Assembly: GCA_963682055.1 (NCBI GenBank)
Contig: OY821743.1
Location: forward strand, 37,041,459-37,105,458
DNA: 64,000 nucleotides
Source of the DNA: Primula veris
Taxonomy: Eukaryota > Streptophyta > Magnoliopsida > Ericales > Primulaceae
Direction: 5' to 3'
Part shown: piece after piece, positions 32,901 through 43,680 of the stretch
Position numbering within the stretch: position 1 is the stretch's first letter
Layout: every line of letters begins with the position of its first letter
Notes under the pieces: generated by a model
Seen by the model: only the letters and a program-made list of their open reading frames with translations
Database searches by the model: none
Told to the model about the DNA's origin: nothing
Program-made: the position numbers and the translations under genes

Positions 32901-35900
32901 CTCTGATAACAAATGTAACAACCCCATAGGTAAACTCACCATATACAACCGGTTATATAAGTGAGGGTGCCTATAGAGTTATATACAACACAAATGTAGG
33001 TTACACTACTGGAATAATGTAGTTTGCACTACATCACTTTAGTATCGTTACAAACCTTATAGCGCAGATGATCCGTATCTACTAGCTCCCATTGACGTCT
33101 ACATTTTTCGTAACTCCAATTATTGCCTTCTCTAGGGAAGTCAATCCAATCAGGATGGCCAAACTGTAATTAAAAGTCAACGAGTAGTAACTATTATTCA
33201 TCAAAGCAAAGCTTAATATAAACTCAGTGAAGTAAAGCAACTAAGCTAAACCATACATGAAGAAATACTGAATTTCCTAAAAGGTATAGGCATCCACATG
33301 TTAACTGGTGCATAAGTATACCATAAATAACAGACTTGAGAGTCTCAGATTTTAACTGGTGCATAAGTCATTATGGCACTAGATCATTTCAGACATTATG
33401 CAACTATGGGTTAAATAATACCTCATTTCCCATAAAGTTTAAGTAGCCCTCTCCTCCAAGTGCCATTGTTATAAAATGAATCATCTGCAAGAAATCATCA
33501 CAATTTGTAAAAAAGAAAGCGAAATTTATGGCTAACCAAAAGAAGAGTACAAAGATACGAATAAAACACACCTTGTGAAGTGCAACCCCACGTTCAACTG
33601 TGGGAGAAGGTTTCTCTAAACAAGACATACCAGTATACATTTCTATACCCATTAGGGAAAATGCAAAAGTCTTGTCACCCACAATAGACTACACAAACAA
33701 TACCACGTTATGAGTATAACGTGAGAAACATATAACTAATAAACTAGTTTCAAAAGAAAGAATAAATACCTGGTCATGACTCTCGGCATAAGCTATACAC
33801 TTCTCACTATATCTTCTATTTGTTAAACTCCATGATATTTCCTGCATTGACCATTCTTCATCTTTTTTATTTTTCAAATAGTCAATCCATTTATCAGGAA
33901 TAGCCATCGCAAGCCGATAATCAAAGCCGATCCCCCCTTCTGATACTAATCGCCCTAGCCCAGGCATACCAGATACATCTTCAGCTATAACAGTCGCATT
34001 TGGCAAAATACTATGAACCAAATTATTCGCCAACATCAAATAAACCACAGCATCCAATTCTGTATCCCCGCTGAAGTACTCATTATAATTACCAGTGAAG
34101 GCCTTATCTATACCATGATGATGATACAACATTGATGTTACCCCATCAAACCGAAACCCGTCGAATTTAAACTCCTCCAGCCACCACCTTAAATTCGATA
34201 AAAGAAAACGAAGAACTTCCCAGTTGGCATAGTTGAAAACTCGACTATCCCATAATTTCTGGTACCCTTTATCCCCGTTGTGAAAATACGAGTCTTCTGA
34301 GCTTTGGCCTATATCGTACCCGTTTAGCCCATCAGTGATATTATTGCTAGCATGGCTATGAACAACATCCATTAATACCTGTAAACCTAAGCTATGGGCT
34401 TTATCGATCAAATATTTTAAATCCTCGGGAGTTCCAAATCTGCTACTTGCAGCAAAGAAATTTGTAACATGGTACCCAAATGAACCGTAGTATGAGTGTT
34501 CCATTACAGCCATTAACTGGACCGTGTTGTAGTTATTTGCTTTTATCCGTGGCAAAATATTATCGGCAAATTCTCGGTATGAGCTGACACGAGGCTCCGA
34601 GCTGCTCATTCCCACATGGGCTTCGTAAATTCGTGGCGCTTTTGGTTTTGAAGGACGAGGATATTGAAATTTGTAGCTGCATATTTTAGAGGAGTTGTAA
34701 GTCTACTCTATGTATCTACTGAAATTTACAACCCCGCAGTAAGAAATTTACAGAAACTCTATCATACTAAGCTACTAAAATATTGTCCCTCGTATTTATT
34801 TTTATTCAAGAAATCTCACCTTTTAAGACCCAATTAATGAACCTTGGGAATTTTTTCAAATAATCCCGAAAAGTCGAATCAACTTCTAGTTATAAGTTTA
34901 ATTCACCGTAAATGGAACTATGGGAGGATAAAAGACTGATCACATCAACTTCTTAACAATCAACCTGGGAAAATTATCATTGACTTTGTACGACCCGAAT
35001 GACTAGCAGAGTATATAATAAAATCGACCAGAATATGTATAGGCCTTATCAACTATCCTATCTTCGAAAGAAATTCGCTTGCGACATTTTCAAAGAAATA
35101 ATCAGAAAAGCAAAAAGAAATCAGGAAGCACCTTTCTGAGGGTGTTGGGTCCCAATAAACACCGTCATATGGAGCAGCGAATTTGGTGGGGTCCACGGTA
35201 GCATACTTGATCCAAGCTGGGATTCTATCAACCCAAATACCCTTACCATGTTTGAATCGGAACTTGACTCTAGAATTATGAGGGATCACAGGGTTTCCGT
35301 TGAAATCAGGAATTTTTATACTCCAAACACCAAATTGGTTCTTTTCCATCGTGTGGTTAGACCCATTCCATCCATTAAAATCCCCAATAAGTTGTGCTTC
35401 TCTGTAAATTCATAGTTAAATTACCATCATAATAGAGACTGAGGCTTGTCTGGTTGCAGCTTTCAACTTCAGCTTTTTTTGCTTAAATGGTGAGTTTTTT
35501 GCCCGGGTTTTTCGCCTTTGATATCTAGAAGCTTTAAGCTGGATGAAACCAACTTTTTTATTGACCTCTAGAAGTTTAGCTTATTTGCTTGAAAGCTGCA
35601 ACCAACAAGCTCGAATTTTTATCACCTTGCATTTAATAAAGTGAAAATTTTACTGAGCGGCGGGGGCCCACTCACGGTACACTATCCCATCCTCTTCTCT
35701 GTTGAAACCGAATTTTAAGTAACCTGTAATAAGCAACGAATAATCGTAAAGAAAATTTGTTTAGGAATCTATCAAATGCTTATCAAACAAACCCATTTAG
35801 GGCTAGGGCTAGCCTGATGAGCTAGAGCTTGCACTCTCAACTAGGAGTGATGAGTTCAAGGTAGGTGTATTAACCTTTGATCCTGTTTAATAAGATTTTA

Positions 35901-38900
35901 AAAGAGAAAAGATGCTTAACTAACAAGTGACACTTATCCTACTCGCTGAGAGGCCTATTCGATAAAGAGTAAATGAGAAACTGCCAACAAAATTAAGTTT
36001 GAACATGATTATGTTTACCTATATCATCTCAAAAACAAATACAAGCATGAAAGTACCTCACATTCGCAAAACTGCCATTCAAAGTTACAAATGTCACTGT
36101 CACCTCATTATGTATATGCATATCTCTGAATGCCAATCCTTTCTCTTTGATAAACTACAAATGCAGAGGTATCGGAAAAGGAAAAATAATACAAAACACT
36201 ACCTTGTGCAAAGTCCTCAAGGCTTCCTTCATATTCTTCAATAAGATTCTTCTGATCAGCATATTTTTTCATTATATTTCTAAAGTGATCTCTAAATGGT
36301 TCCAGGCTTGGATCAATGGATAATAGAGCAATATTTTCTGAATCAATTTCAGTGCTTGCCATAGTTGAGTTGTCATCCGTCAAAACAGCAAAGTTTTTGG
36401 ATTGAGGATCCTCCTAATGTACAAAATGCGTTGCTCCATAATGACTAAAGATCTTAATTCAAGAATTGGCAAATAAATTGACCATTTAAAAGGTTAAGGT
36501 TACCTTTGATTGTGTTGAGTTCTTTGTTATATCGAAGAATCTACTACTGTGGCCATCTGATTTTTGTGATTCACTAAAAACTCTAACAGATTTTTGTCGA
36601 TGACTCCACTGTTTCAGAGTAACTGCCTGAACACACATTAGTTCCAGCCGTTAAAAAAACCATTACATCACTCAGAAATAAAAGTATGAAACATATGCAG
36701 TGCTTTCTATACCACAACCGTGTTTTTTTTCCAAAATAACTGAGGAAAATGTGAGCATGGCAAGTCGAAAACGTAAAAAACTTATTTAAAGGGAATGATT
36801 TCAAAGCAGGTTTAAACTAAACTAAATTTACTTACAGTCTTTATTCTAAAACGGGGTCGGTTAGTAGTAACCTGAAGTTGAGTACTTTTCAATTGTATCC
36901 TGACCATAAAAAAGCTAATATTTCGGACATAAAAAAGAGAGAAAGAATCCTAAAAGAAGAAAAGCTTAAATGGCAGAGACAAACAAATACAGAGATAATT
37001 ATTAAACCCACACATTGAAGGCCATAAAGAAAATAGGAGTAAAAAATGAAATTGAAACAAATAGGAGTAGATACTCACACTCTCAACTACTACGAAAGCA
37101 AATAGTAGTAAGCAAACACACAAACAAACAAAAATGAAAACACCCCCCCCCCCCCCCAATCTCATAAATACCATTCCAGCCAGGCCAGGGCAAGGCAGGG
37201 AAATGGGAAATAGGTAAAGAAGAAGAAGAAAATGATGATTAGGTTGAATCCCAAACAATGATCCCTTCATTCTCTTTCTTCATTCAACCTTCCAATTGGT
37301 TTAGGCTCGATTTTTCCACTGCTCTGTTTCCACGCTCAGTAATCGTTCATACAGTTCAGTTTCAACCATCATTTTCGTTATTGAATCGTCTATCATTTTA
37401 AAAAGTACTCGAAACGATATTTTATCATGTTACTCGAAACAAATTAACTTATTGACATCTAATCAAACCGTAAGTCATGACTACGGTCCGTAAATGTTTT
37501 TTTTGAGTTAATTAGTTCTCTGGAAAAAGTTTCAGAGAGTTTGACCGATTGATCGGCTATGAAGTCCAATCGATTGGCCTCTGTAAAATTTTCAGATTTT
37601 CAGATTTCAACGCAGTGGCAATTTGGTAATTTCACAGTCAAACCGTAAATCTGACTTACGAACCGTAAGTCAAAATTACGGTCCGTAAGTCAAATTTACG
37701 ATTCGTAAAAAAAAATTACTGTTTGAGCGTGGAAACAGATAAATTGCAGTGGAAAAATCCAGCCTCTTTTATATATATATATATATATAAAAACTACGTG
37801 ACACGTGTCCGTGTTATATGCTTAGCTATTCTTTTCTTTTGTCCTTACTTTTCTCTCCTCTCAATATGTATTTCGGCTTGTTTTCCTTCCCTTCTTATGG
37901 CAACACTGCTTACTTTGTAATCGGCGATTTGTTGATTTTTATTCAAAATTATAGTTATTTTTATACTGGACTTGGTGTGTGATCTTTTGGAAGAACAAGT
38001 TGCATGTACTATGTACAAGGTTTGTTGTAAACCCGAAACTTTTTTGCTTTATTTGGCCTCTGCGTACGGATATCATATGGTGATGGTGACGGAAAGTGAA
38101 TTAAGGGGTTGCCACTCTAATGATGTCCATGTAAGGAAGTTTTATTTAGTTAACTTTATATTATTTGTCTATATTTATTGTGTTCAGTTGTCTTTTGTGT
38201 AAACAGTTAGTTCTGTTTCGGTGAAGTTAAATTGCTATAGTAGCAAATGTTAATGATGTAGCGTTGTATGTATTTTATTATCATACTGGTATGGATGGTT
38301 GTAATCACTCGGTTAGGTTTCGATGTTAATGATATGATATGCCTCTTTTGTTTTTAAAAAAAAACTTATTTAAAGGGGATTATTTCAAACCAGCTTTAGA
38401 TTCTTCGTCTCATACGCGGTCGGTTAGTAACTTGACCTTGAGTTTTCTTGCGGTCCGTTAGTAACTTGACCTTGAATTTTCTTATGTTTCCTGACCATAA
38501 AAAGCTAATCTTTTGGACCGCAAGTAACTTGACCTTGAATTTTCTTATGTTTCCTGACCATAAAAAGCTAATCTTTTGAACTTGAAAGTTTAACGATCCT
38601 AACTAATATGCTTAAATGCAACAGACAAACAAATCCATATCCTTGTTTGGCCCTTTTAAGCCCATAAAGAAAATAGGACAGAAAAAGAAAAAGAAAAAAA
38701 ATGGCAAAATCACACTACTACATTTTCACACTCTCAAGTACCAATAAAATGACAGCGTCTTTATATATTCACCGAAATATTAATTCAACTTGAGATTCGT
38801 GATTTAAAATAGGGGTGGACACGAGACAGATTTGTGCGGATTGACTTCAATCCTAATCATACTCGCAAAATAAATGGCGGGGCGGATTGGAACGGCTTGA

Positions 38901-40048
38901 TAAAATTTAAATGTCAACTCAACCCAACTCAATCTGTTACAATTAAAACTTCAACTCAATCCAACACAACTCGCAAAATAAATTGCGGGTTGGGACGAGA
39001 TTGATTCTTAAATTTTTATTTTGGTCATTTATTTTTAATAGTTTGCATAATTAACCTAAATTTTAAAATAAATTGAATTTTTCAAAGAAAAATATAAATT
39101 AAAACCAATCAAAATATGTTTAGAATATTCGCGAACAAATAACAAAACTAAAATATAGGTTGTTATATTGAAATATACAAATGTATATATATTTATAATT
39201 ATATATATATTACGGGTTGAGCCGGATTAACCCACGGTTTGGAAGCCTCAACTCTAACCCAACCCGCAAAATATATAACGGATTGGGCGGGACGGATTAA
39301 TTTTTTTTTACACTCAATCTGTCACAATCCGTACGGATTGAGTTTACGGATTTTTTACCCATCCCTAATCTAAAATAAGAAGTCATTATTTTGAAACCAA
39401 CATTGTAATTTGCCTGTTCCAATCTGTAACTTGATGACAAAATTTGAAATTAAGATGCCGCCACAAGGCCCACCAAAACCATATATGCATATGTACTATG
39501 GCTAAAATTAAAAAGAATAAAAAATGAAAACTAACAAAGATTGATCAAACTTTTTGTTAAGTTTATTTGTGTACTAGATTCTGTCAATCTTTATATCCCG
39601 GGTAGCAATTAGCTAATTACTAGAACTCATGAAGTCACGAGAATATTGGAACAGCCAAATTCAAGAAAAGTCGATAAAGTATCGTAGGTTGGTTTAAAAA
39701 TAACGAGATTGTATTTTTAAATTAAGAAAATGAGGGTGAATTAATAAATTACAGTGATTGTAAAAAGATGATGCCCAATACAAAAGCAACTCTTTAATAA
39801 TTTGTTTTGTGTTTTTCAAATCAAATGGAGTAACTAACTAGAGAGAAAGAAAAATGAAAGAGAACCCATGATGAGGGGGGTAATAATAAGATATAGGGGT
39901 TAGCACAACATTAAAGATTAATTAATTAATGATAGTAAGTAAAAGTAGTAGTAAAAAAAAAAGGGGGTGAGAGAGAATAAAATACCTTTGGTGATGGGTG
40001 AGTAATGGGAAAAGGATGACAAACTAGTTGAAATTGAATCCCATTCAT
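28525..40048 (-). CDS. SBE1: SBE1, 1,4-alpha-glucan (starch) branching enzyme I, 15 exons
   Basis: SBEI cuts alpha-1,4-glucan and rejoins it as an alpha-1,6 branch in plastids. Exons: 40048-39986, 36871-36836, 36626-36504, 36413-36203, 35723-35654, 35401-35132, 34676-33770, 33688-33572, 33484-33422, 33163-33056, 29561-29460, 29287-29220, 29129-29048, 28911-28795, 28704-28525; 838 residues. N-terminal CBM48 part: [22 protein letters not shown]13 blocks: DVVHSH (about 361), GFRFD nucleophile (about 435), AEDVSG acid/base Glu (about 490), ESHDQ (about 558); then [20 protein letters not shown] and an acidic tail ending DDWYDT. Class B (SBEI) follows from [20 protein letters not shown] and the C-terminus. 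All phases join. Exon 1, a plausible transit-peptide start ([10 protein letters not shown]), is inferred from its ATG, GT donor and phase; otherwise an ATG at 36907 would start the protein. Intron 10 (3.5 kb) holds two retroelements. Confidence 0.95.
29732..31787. mobile_element. Solo LTR, 2,056 bp, in an SBE1 intron
   Basis: The segment begins TGTAACGTCTCGG and ends CGGGGCATGACA, so it has TG...CA ends with imperfect terminal inverted similarity. It is flanked on both sides by the 5-bp duplication GTTAG (29727-29731 and 31788-31792). No gag or pol frame is present. It contains an (AT)n tract at about 29929-29955 followed by a GC-richer leader-like stretch. A lone LTR left by recombination between two LTRs explains all this; a non-coding LARD-like element is less likely because no internal direct repeat is seen. 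Confidence 0.8.
31855..32563 (+). mobile_element. LTR-retroelement fragment with tRNA-Met primer binding site
   Basis: A TG...CA segment (31855-32231, TGTAATGATACC to CCATTACA) is followed after 2 nt by TTGGTATCAGAGCC (32234-32247). This is the primer binding site complementary to the 3' end of initiator tRNA-Met used by many plant LTR elements. Noncoding internal sequence follows to about 32563, ending GGTCGTTACA. No matching 3' LTR is present, so this is a truncated or chimeric small element. Confidence 0.6.
32565..33052 (-). mobile_element. TRIM-type mini retrotransposon, about 490 bp
   Basis: Two direct repeats of about 130-139 bp (33052-32914 and about 32693-32565) have TGTAACGATAC...GTTGTTACA ends and flank about 220 bp. 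On the minus strand the upstream repeat is followed at 32910-32892 by TTATCAGAGCCGACATC, close to the tRNA-Met primer site. The internal part has a duplicated 36-bp unit around 32750 and 32823 (CCCGGTCGAAC.TTGCAATCCC). No coding capacity, as expected for terminal-repeat retrotransposons in miniature. The right LTR edge lies 3 nt inside the SBE1 intron. Confidence 0.72.
36773..37075. repeat. Segment duplicated at about 38355-38690 (includes SBE1 exon 2)
   Basis: Shared blocks in the same order: CTTATTTAAAGGG.AT, TTTCAAA.CAG, CGGTCGGTTAGTA, TCCTGACCATAAAAA, AAGCTAAT, CAGACAAACAAAT, and CCATAAAGAAAATAGGA. The 36773 copy contains the functional SBE1 exon 2 (36871-36836). The other copy lies further upstream in intron 1. 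Confidence 0.65.
37143..37157. repeat. Poly-C tract, 15 nt
   Basis: Homopolymer run of 15 C inside SBE1 intron 1, one of three long C runs in the window. Confidence 0.9.
37303..37765. mobile_element. MITE with long imperfect terminal inverted repeats
   Basis: The left end (37303-37344, GGCTCGATTTTTCCACTGC...CTGTTTCCACGCTC) is repeated inverted at the right end (about 37707-37765, GAGCGTGGAAACAG...GCAGTGGAAAAATCCAGCC). Inside are several CGTAAGTCA/TTACGG subterminal motifs (37471-37495, 37642-37706) in both orientations. About 460 bp, noncoding. I could not fix the target-site duplication, so the superfamily is open. Confidence 0.65.
38355..38690. repeat. Second copy of the SBE1 exon-2 region, itself internally tandem
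   Basis: Counterpart of 36773-37075. Here the block from TAACTTGACCTTGAATTTTC to AAAAAGCTAATCTTTTG is tandemly repeated (about 38463-38518 and 38523-38579), and the exon-2 equivalent has lost its coding phase. It lies inside SBE1 intron 1. Confidence 0.6.
38810..39367. mobile_element. Non-autonomous hAT element (MITE), 558 bp
   Basis: Ends are TAGGGGTGGAC and ...ACCCATCCCTA, an inverted pair TAGGG(G/A)TGG. They are flanked by 8-bp direct repeats ATTTAAAA (38802-38809) and ATCTAAAA (39368-39375), one mismatch. Eight-bp duplications and TAGGG-type ends fit hAT. The interior is full of CAACCC/GGGTTG subterminal motifs and has no transposase frame. It sits in SBE1 intron 1. A truncated relative is at 8300-8855. 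Confidence 0.8.
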
Positions 40049-42170
40049 TTTTTGATTTCAAAAACTAACTAACGTCTCTCTATATATCTATCTCTCTCCC
40101 TCTCTCTCTCTATATATATATATATCAGTATACACAAAACAAAACCACAATGTATATATAATTGTAATAATAATTGTAGGAGTAATAATAATTGTAGTTT
40201 AAAGAGAGAGTGGGATTATGATTTATTAATTAAATTACCCCCTAAATTAGAGACACGTAAAGAAAGTGATTGATTGATGATACGTACGTTTGGAATAAAT
40301 ATGCAAATATCAAATATGAACCGTTGAGTGAGAGACATGTGATGTTGCTTAATTATTATTATTATTATTATATAAATAATACCCTCCTGTTCATTCTTTG
40401 CTTATTCTCATCCCTTCTCTCTCCTTTCAAGAAAAGCACCCCCCTTCTAATAATTTGCTCATTCTTTTCTTTTCTTTTCTCTGACAACATTTTAAAACTA
40501 GACTACCTGAGTCTTGAGTCAGGTTATTTTGATTTCCACATCCATTTGATCTGCTACAGTTTAAATTTAATAATAGATCTAATGGCTATGAAAAGCAGAG
40601 TAATCCTGACTCAGAGTCAGGTACTCTACTTCCCAACATTTTTTTTAGATTTATTAATGTAACAAAATAGAAATCAATTATCATTTTGATCCGGCATTTC
40701 TTCATCAACCTCCAATTCACTACTCTATATCTCTTAAAACATGCTCTTATGGTCTAAACCCATATTCATTTTTAATTTTATTCAATATATTGAATTTTAT
40801 AGTATACAATACTAGTATTCTACGTTCACCACAACTCATAACTGTTTTAATTATCTTTTCCTATGACAAGAATTTTAAATAAATAATTAAAAGGATTGTT
40901 GCGATTTCTCATTTGACAAAATAATAATTTCATATTCAGTTGATCGAATCATTTACTTCATGCTGGTGTTATAAAATCATAGACTTCATGTCGATCCGTT
41001 GAGCTTAGAAATGAAATATGTTTGGTTAGTTAAATAGGTTGAGACATGCATGGGAGAGTGAGTTCATTTGTAAATATAAACCACCTACATGTCTTGTGAT
41101 AGTCATTTTGACGAAAGGGTGAATTATTAGCCGACAACAAAATCATGTACATGTACATGTATAGTAAAATAATTGAAAAAAACTAATAAAATAGTATATC
41201 TAAGTAACACGATAACCATTCCAAAAATTTAATAATCGGAGTATTTTATTTATTACTATTACCATAAAAATAATATAACAAACCAAATGAAGTGTTACTT
41301 ATTGGTGAATAAAACCTACAGACCGACTAATTGCTTTAGTTAGATTTACTACAAATACACGGGTTTGTAATACCAATTTTCATATTTACACTTTTTCTAC
41401 AAAACACAAACGTAAGAGTGTAGAGAATGCGAATTTTGATTAATAATATCTACAGACTAGAGCTGAAATTCTAGTTTGTGGAGATTTTTAATTTTATAAA
41501 AATGGGAGGGGCTATCTCGACTTTTGTTCCTTTCTTTGGCAATTTACCACATTTTGTTCATGAATTCTTACAAAGCATGTTGTTGAGAAGCAATAGTTTG
41601 TTATTTTTCCAGATTCGTATAACTTGAGTATGAATGAATGATTTTAAACTACAACTCTCTATATATATATATTTACTTACTTGAAAAGCCTACACTAACA
41701 TAATAGCATGTTTAATCGTTCTTGACTGACTAGCTTTTTAATTAGTCTTGAGTCTTGACAGCAACAGTACTTGTAATCTTTTTTTACTTTTAAAATAGGT
41801 TATAAAGAAAGTCATCACGGCTCTATTATGTAGACTTGCATTTTCTTGCTGATTTTTTCATGTTTATGTTGTTTTGGAGGTTACATATCTTTACTATTTT
41901 CTGCTCTATCATAGTTTTTTTGTTATTCCAGAATGTTATGGTTGAAGTCTGAGGGGAGTTGTTTTGATGAATTGCTTTCAAATTTAAACATTCTATAAGC
42001 TTATTTGTTAAACTTTGAACCTATATATAAACTGTACTTGTTTTTACTCCTTATGAAATAACAGAACCAGTTAATGAACCTCTCTATATATTCTTGCAGT
42101 TTGTACTTTTTGGAGGAACAACATATCTTAATCATCAAGGCGTTCAGATACTGCACTAATTTTTGTTCCG
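40049..42170. other. SBE1 upstream region and flank of the SPT16 pseudogene
   Basis: A CT/AT-rich leader-like tract (about 40074-40125) lies just upstream of the SBE1 start. Beyond it is AT-rich sequence with chance frames only (for example 40270-40662). Near 42089-42099 TATTCTTGCAG resembles a splice acceptor just before the SPT16-like start, as if a 5'-UTR intron of the parent gene had been copied along. Confidence 0.4.
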
Positions 42171-43680
42171 ATGGCTAACGCCTATACCTCTAATCTCGAA
42201 AACTTTGTTAAGCGATTGAAATTATTCTATTCTCATTGGGATGAAAGTAGTGATGATTTGTGGGGTTCCTATAGAGCTATAGCAATTGCTACTCCTCCTC
42301 CATCAGAGGACTATGAGATACTTAAAATCATCAGCTCTTAGGGTTTGATTACTCGGTTACGAATTCCCCGATACAATAATGGTATTCATGAAAAAGGAAA
42401 TTCATTTCTTGTGTAGTCAGAAGAAGGCGTCTTTACTAGGTGTTCTGAAAAAAACTAGTGAAGATGTTGTCAGTGTCGAAATCATCACTCATGTAAAGCC
42501 TAAAAACGATGACGGAGCTGGATTAATTGATAAAATATTTGAAGTTGTCTTGGCCTACTCAAAGTCGATTGGGTATATAGCACGGGAGACCCCCGAAGGG
42601 AAACTTCTCAAGACATGGAACGAGAAGCTCAAGAATGCTGGTTTTCAACTGGCAGACGTCAGCAATGGGTTTTCCCATTTATTTGCCGCCAAGGACAGTG
42701 TTGAGATAACTAATATCAAGAAAGCCGCTTACTTGACCTCGTCGGTGATGAAACATTTTGTAGTTCCTAAGCTCGAAAAAATCATCGACGAGGAGAAAAA
42801 GGTTTCTCACTCCTCTCTCATGAATGATACAGAGAAGGTCATACTTGAGCCCTCAAAGAAAACTAAAGATGTGCAGTTCTACGTTGAGGTGATGGATGTG
42901 GTGCAGACACTTGGGGGTGGGAAAAGATCGAACTATGATCCGGATGAGATAGAGGAAGAGCAGAGGGAGAGAGAACGGAAATAAACATGGGTTTTCAGAA
43001 CTTTGTGAACCGATTGAACGATTTATGGGGACAAAATCAATTCAAAGGCCTCGATTTGGAGTTTGATCAGCCGTTCAGAGACCTAGGGTTCCACGGTGTG
43101 CCCCATGATCCTGAACATTCATTGTCCCAACCTCAAGCTGTCTAGTTGAGCTTGTAGAGACACCTTTCGTAGTTATAACATTGAGCGGAATAGAGATTGT
43201 GAATTTAGAGAGAGTAGGGCTTGGGTAGAAGAATTTCGACATGACCGTTGTATTCAAGGACTTTACGCGGAATATTTTTCGGATAGATTCTATTCCTTCA
43301 ACCTCTCTAGAAGGGATTAAGGAGTGGCTTGACACGACCGAAATTAAGTATTATGAAAGTAGGCTGAACTTGAACTGGCGTCCGATCTTAAAAACGATTA
43401 ATGATGACCCAGAGAAGTTCATGGAGGATGGTGGGTGGGAGTTTTTGAATTGGGAAGCGAGTGATTCTGATACTGATAACTCTCAGGCCATTGGATGGGC
43501 AGAGAAGCAAGCAGGGAAGACAAAGCGAGAATGGACATGAGTTGGATAGTGAGGATCGAAGAGCGGCGGGCATCAGCGAAGGAAGAATACTAAATCTTTT
43601 GGGAAGTCTCTCTCGTAGTATCCCAGATCAGAGGAGCTCTGATTCCAAAAGGCTGAAAAGGTGTTAGTTAGTTAAATGAA
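42171..43680 (+). pseudogene. SPT16: SPT16 (FACT histone chaperone subunit) pseudogene with large internal deletion
   Basis: SPT16 with SSRP1 forms FACT, which handles H2A-H2B during transcription and replication. The start (ATG 42171: LENFVKRLKLFYSHWDESSD, AIATPPPSEDYEILK) and the N-terminal aminopeptidase-like block (IHFLCSQKKASLL, GYIARETPEGKLL, VSHSSLMNDTEK) are clear. At about 42850 the reading jumps from ILEP directly to the late KTKDVQFYVEVMDVVQTLGG, omitting several hundred residues, and continues through FKGLDLEFDQPFRDLGFHGV and ESRLNLNWRPILKTINDDPE to a shortened acidic tail. Disabling changes: one-base frameshift near 42326, TGA at 42346, TAA at 42982, a frameshift near 43110, TAG at 43226 and a further frame change near 43490. 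Clearly non-functional. The coding part has no introns, but SPT16 itself has few, so retrocopy versus segmental copy is open. Confidence 0.9.

Noticed and set aside
40270..40662. 130-residue plus frame, Tyr- and Leu-rich
   Set aside because: AT-rich chance frame with no motif or splice context; lies upstream of SBE1 on the other strand.
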